NCBI RefSeq assembly: GCF_018403285.1
Contig: NZ_BOSJ01000004.1
Coordinates: 372,001-436,000, forward strand
Direction: 5' to 3'
Origin: Paenibacillus sp. J45TS6
GTDB lineage: Bacteria; Bacillota; Bacilli; Paenibacillales; Paenibacillaceae
DNA length: 64,000 nucleotides
Every line of letters begins with the position of its first letter. Position 1 is the first letter of the stretch. Of the stretch, positions 61,006 to 64,000 are shown one piece after another. Under the pieces are notes generated by a model. That model searched no databases and was not told the origin of the DNA. It was given only the letters and a program-made list of their open reading frames with translations. Position numbers and translations under genes: made by a program.

Positions 61006-61494
61006 TTAACCGGGATGTACTTCGCTAGAAGAAGGAGCACCTTCGGGAGCATATTTATCATCAATAAAGGTTTGGATTTCCTCAATCGATTTACCTGCTG
61101 CAGTGAGTTCTACGGTATCGCGTAGTTCTTCTAGACAAATACCGCACTGTGCACCGTGATCAGTCCAGGTCACTTCACCGTTCTCTTCTAGAGCGATGAA
61201 GCAGCGGTAAAGGGAATCATGAGCTGATTCATAATCCATACATCCACAGTAACAGTTGAGCATTTTCAGCTCCTCTTTAACTTGTCCGACAAGAGCGTAG
61301 GTCGCTTGTGTGTTATCCGTATATTTTGTGAGGAACTCAGGCATTTCAGTAAAAGAGGCACTTGCCTCATACTGTTCGCTTTCTTTGCCATGCATGGTGT
61401 GGTCGTGTCCTGCTTCTTTTTGCCCACAGGCACTTAGTGCAAGGCTACCGAAGATTAGACCGGCGAAGAGGGTTCCATACCATTTGGTTTTCAA
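61006..61494 (-). CDS. PCYCGC-motif lipoprotein
   Basis: The 162-residue protein has a lipoprotein signal with lipobox LSAC (C23), a His-rich short linker (GHDHTMHG), and the family motif NCYCGC (C81, C83, C85), with further cysteines C98, C117 and C120 in RCF and CGIC. Such proteins are found in Bacillales beside thioredoxin-like membrane proteins and probably bind a metal or carry disulfides at the outer membrane face. The start overlaps the stop of the upstream thioredoxin-like gene by four bases (ATGA), showing tight coupling. Confidence 0.9.
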   Translation of the reverse strand: MKTKWYGTLFAGLIFGSLALSACGQKEAGHDHTMHGKESEQYEASASFTEMPEFLTKYTDNTQATYALVGQVKEELKMLNCYCGCMDYESAHDSLYRCFIALEENGEVTWTDHGAQCGICLEELRDTVELTAAGKSIEEIQTFIDDKYAPEGAPSSSEVHPG

Positions 61495-62060
61495 TTTACA
61501 GCATCTCCTTTATATTTCGTAAAGAATGCTTTGATATCTTCTTCCGTATAGCCGGTATTCGTACCTTCTTCTTGAATGCCGCCAACAAGACGCTCTTTCT
61601 CTACACCTTTCTCAAAATAAACAAGGGTTGGTGTAAATTCAATATTGTATTCTCTCCAGCCGCTGTCAAATTCTCTTAAATTAAACTGGGGAAGATCGAC
61701 GCCTAAATCACCGGCAATCGGCATCAGTTTCGGTGTCGTTGCACGGCAGTGAGGACAATCAGAAGCAAAGAAATATACGAAAAAGTCTTCTTTGTTATCA
61801 ATTTTTCCTTTGAGTTCTTCTGGCAGGATGATATTCTGATAATTCGGGTCATCTAATATTTCGATTGTTGATGCACTCAGCTGCGACTGAGGAAGCCCGT
61901 ATACTTCATTAATATTTTTGTTATTGATCATATTCATGGTGATAAGTGCGCCGATCAGTATGACAAATGCAGCAATAAAGGCAATAATAGCAGTGTTCGA
62001 TTTTTTGTTTTTCCTACCGGTATAGCCTGTCTTCGATTTGGTTTGTGTTTTAGAACTCAT
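61491..62060 (-). CDS. Membrane-anchored thioredoxin-like protein
   Basis: The 189-residue protein has a basic N terminus, a membrane helix (about 24-44), and an external thioredoxin fold with the active site FFASDCPHCRAT (C102, C105) and EFTPTLVYFEKG as the cis-proline region. C-P-H-C resembles oxidative DsbA-type enzymes more than reductive thioredoxins, so it may form disulfides in secreted proteins. It lies directly upstream of the PCYCGC lipoprotein gene with overlapping codons; the two likely act together. GGGGGATG precedes ATG 62060. Confidence 0.9.
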   Translation of the reverse strand: MSSKTQTKSKTGYTGRKNKKSNTAIIAFIAAFVILIGALITMNMINNKNINEVYGLPQSQLSASTIEILDDPNYQNIILPEELKGKIDNKEDFFVYFFASDCPHCRATTPKLMPIAGDLGVDLPQFNLREFDSGWREYNIEFTPTLVYFEKGVEKERLVGGIQEEGTNTGYTEEDIKAFFTKYKGDAVN

Positions 62061-62241
62061 TGTTCATCCCCCGTCAATATGATAAATTATGGAACTAGTT
62101 TAATGCCCTTCATTATACAACATTACGCATTGTAGTGGAACAGAAATACGGGGATAGATTTGTTAGATAAGGTACAGACTGCGACAGATATTCTAATAAC
62201 AGAACCACATGATCGTAATCTTATAGCGTTATAACTGCCTT

Positions 62242-62259
62242 TACGCTCTACAGAGCGTA
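62242..62259. promoter_or_regulatory. Perfect palindrome upstream of the pseudouridine synthase gene
   Basis: TACGCTCT-AC-AGAGCGTA is an exact 8-bp inverted repeat with a two-base centre. It sits in the 288-base gap between divergent genes and lacks a T run, so it looks more like an operator than a terminator. No known regulator consensus is recognised. Confidence 0.4.
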
Positions 62260-62348
62260 TGTAATCTTTGCTTTTTAAGTAATATGAACAATTTGTGAAG
62301 TCTTATTTGAATGAACTAATAACCAGAAGGATGGAGGTGGACTTTAGT

Positions 62349-63125
62349 ATGAGTCAGCAAATAAATCAAAAGAAAACGGTGAAAAAGTTGCGAATAGACA
62401 AAATTTTAAGTCATATGGGATATGGCACTCGTTCGGAAATTAAGAAAGCAGTAAAGAATGGGTATGTTACGGTGAATGGAAAGCTGATCAAGGACAGCGG
62501 GATGCAAGTCGATCCTTATGAGGATTTGATTGAGATTGACGGTGAAACGGTGAAGTACAGAGAGTTCATTTATCTGATGCTTCATAAGCCGCCAGGAGTG
62601 ATATCGGCTACAGAGGATGTAAGGGAAGAGACAGTAATTGATCTTCTCGATCCGGAATACGCATTGTTCCAGCCTTTTCCGGTCGGACGTTTAGACAAGG
62701 ATACCGAAGGGCTGCTGATTCTCACGAATGACGGACAACTCTCACATAATTTATTGTCTCCGAAGAAGCATGTACCCAAAACATATGAAGCAATTGTCTC
62801 AGGGGAGATCGGAGAGAAAGAAATCCATGCTTTTCAGCAGGGCGTAACCCTCGATGATGGATACACAACGAAACCGGCGGTTCTAGAGATCATCTCTGTC
62901 GATTCTGGCGAAGAGGGAGATACTTCGCGCGTGCTGGTTACGATTCATGAAGGGAAATTCCATCAGGTTAAGCGGATGTTTGAAGCAGTTCAGTCGAAAG
63001 TCTTATATCTGAAGCGCATCTCTATGGGTGCTTTGCAGTTAGATCCACTGCTTCCCATTGGATCTTATCGTGAACTGACGGAGGAAGAACTGAATATTCT
63101 CACCGGGACGGATCTTGCAAAATAA
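62349..63125 (+). CDS. Pseudouridine synthase, RsuA family
   Basis: The 258-residue protein has an N-terminal S4 RNA-binding domain (about 15-75, KLRIDKILSHMGYGTRSEIKKAVKNGYVTVNGKLI) and a catalytic RsuA-type domain with aspartate in GRLDKDTEGLLILTNDG. Lower motifs include LLSPKKHVPKTYEA and GKFHQVKRMFEAV. RsuA proteins isomerise uridine in 16S rRNA. B. subtilis YtzG-like sequences are similar. ATG 62349 lies eight bases after GGAGGTGG; the frame from 62295 precedes that site. A HAD phosphatase gene follows 25 bases downstream. Confidence 0.93.
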   Translation: MSQQINQKKTVKKLRIDKILSHMGYGTRSEIKKAVKNGYVTVNGKLIKDSGMQVDPYEDLIEIDGETVKYREFIYLMLHKPPGVISATEDVREETVIDLLDPEYALFQPFPVGRLDKDTEGLLILTNDGQLSHNLLSPKKHVPKTYEAIVSGEIGEKEIHAFQQGVTLDDGYTTKPAVLEIISVDSGEEGDTSRVLVTIHEGKFHQVKRMFEAVQSKVLYLKRISMGALQLDPLLPIGSYRELTEEELNILTGTDLAK

Positions 63126-63150
63126 TAAAGAAATAAAGGATGGATCAAAT

Positions 63151-63957
63151 ATGAATTATAAACTGATTGCACTAGATGTAGATGGAACTCTTCTACATGA
63201 TAATCATGAATTATCTGAAGAGAATAAAGATAGTATCAAGGCAGCGGCTAGCCGCGGGGCAGAGTTGGTGCTTTGCACCGGCAGAGGCCCGGTTAGTACG
63301 ATACCGCTTATGAAGAAAATGGGGCTCAGCGGTTATGTGATCACACATAACGGAGCCGTTACCGTTGATACAAAAACGCAGGAAGTGATATACCAGTTCC
63401 CTATGGATGCGGAGGGACTACAGCCTTATGTAGATTATTGCCGAGAGCATGGGATTCATTTTGATGTGAATACGGCGTTTGGTTTATATATTGATAAAGC
63501 AGATCAAATGTCCCCGAAAGTGCGTGGTATGTATGATGAAGTTTTTCTAGAACCAATGAATTTGCCCCACTGGTCAGAATTAAGTGAACCGGTTGTGAAA
63601 TTCTCGGCTTTTGGAGATCTCGATACGATGAATGAACTTGAAAAAGAATGGAACACTTGGAACAGCCCGTTTTATATGGTCCGCAGTGGAGATTTCTTCC
63701 TGGATCTTATGCATAAGGATGCTTCAAAAGGAGAAGCGCTGAGACGTCTTGCAGCGAGCAAGGGAATTGCTCGGGAGAACGTTCTGGCTATGGGAAACTA
63801 CTATAATGATATTACGATGCTTACATTTGCAGGTAAGGGCATCGCGATGGATAATTCTCCTATTGATGTAAAGGCAGCTGCTGACGAAGTTACTCTGTCT
63901 AATAATGAAGATGGAGTTCATCATGCGCTCGAAAAATTTGTAATCGGCGTTAAGTAA
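63151..63957 (+). CDS. HAD superfamily phosphatase, Cof type
   Basis: The 268-residue protein has the type IIB HAD architecture. The nucleophile motif is DVDGTLLHD (residues about 8-16), motif II TGRGP, a capped middle domain (about 80-190), lysine in KGEALRRLA, and motif IV MGNYYNDITML. In motif IV the first aspartate of the usual G-D-x-x-N-D is asparagine, a substitution seen in part of this family, so it may still act. Cof-type enzymes remove phosphate from sugar phosphates and flavin precursors. ATG 63151 is behind AAAGGATGG. The window ends 43 bases after its stop. Confidence 0.92.
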   Translation: MNYKLIALDVDGTLLHDNHELSEENKDSIKAAASRGAELVLCTGRGPVSTIPLMKKMGLSGYVITHNGAVTVDTKTQEVIYQFPMDAEGLQPYVDYCREHGIHFDVNTAFGLYIDKADQMSPKVRGMYDEVFLEPMNLPHWSELSEPVVKFSAFGDLDTMNELEKEWNTWNSPFYMVRSGDFFLDLMHKDASKGEALRRLAASKGIARENVLAMGNYYNDITMLTFAGKGIAMDNSPIDVKAAADEVTLSNNEDGVHHALEKFVIGVK

Positions 63958-64000
63958 TATTCTTCCTTGTCCCAGGGTACTACTATGGATATCAGATACT

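Overview
The window reads as chromosomal DNA of an endospore-forming member of the Bacillales, most likely Paenibacillus or a close relative. The base composition leans to AT, Shine-Dalgarno sites are strong (AAGGAGG), and TTG and GTG starts are common. Typical Bacillales genes are present: a YtxG/YtxH pair, YpsC, YugP, YitT, YtpB, CshA, CimA, a YjcZ-type sporulation peptide and a PCYCGC lipoprotein. I see no phage, insertion sequence, CRISPR array, rRNA or tRNA.

Layout. 1-8.5 kb holds housekeeping and small conserved genes: the YtxG tail, YtxH, glutamate racemase, an M14 peptidase, several small proteins, and on the minus strand a lipoteichoic-acid-synthase-like sulfatase and a THUMP RNA methyltransferase. 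8.5-21.7 kb is one co-oriented 12.6 kb block that stands out. It encodes two solute-binding proteins (one a 984-residue fusion with beta-sandwich modules), two permease pairs, an NHL/TPR membrane protein, a YIP1 membrane protein and a secreted DUF5696 barrel protein, with no ATPase gene. It is preceded by a catabolite-repression-like operator and followed by a convergent ArsR-type regulator with a large beta-rich C-terminal domain. 22.8-31 kb carries an MFS exporter, hemE-hemH, CapA, a glycerophosphodiesterase, an FAH-family hydrolase, a DUF92 protein and a TetR regulator. 31-43.5 kb has an ABC-F ATPase, a coiled-coil protein of unknown role, an M42 peptidase, oligoendopeptidase F, a cold-shock protein, ytpB-pfkA, a MATE exporter and a YitT protein. 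43.5-54.3 kb has the RNA helicase CshA with a long leader, a YjcZ peptide, a YesL-like protein, a 6S-RNA-like gene, thiol peroxidase, a rhomboid protease, a GltC-like regulator, a YugP peptidase with a MerR regulator, a nucleotidyltransferase-exonuclease pair, a JAMM peptidase and a TlpA/ResA-like protein. 54.3-64 kb has cimA, dinB, ferredoxin, pyrD, a small (p)ppGpp synthetase with a DUF309 protein, a thioredoxin/PCYCGC-lipoprotein operon, a pseudouridine synthase and a HAD phosphatase.

How it fits together. Most of the window is core metabolism and stress physiology in short operons closed by clear intrinsic terminators, many shared by convergent genes. The best candidate for an under-described system is the 9-21.7 kb transporter block: two importers, a surface sugar-binding fusion and a secreted barrel enzyme, probably served by an unlinked MsmX-type ATPase and controlled by carbon catabolite repression plus the adjacent regulator. 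Other points to follow are oligoendopeptidase F with two well-formed in-frame starts (one adding a signal peptide), the 6S-like RNA gene, and two very small genes (45408-45533 and 58015-58161) that a length filter would miss.
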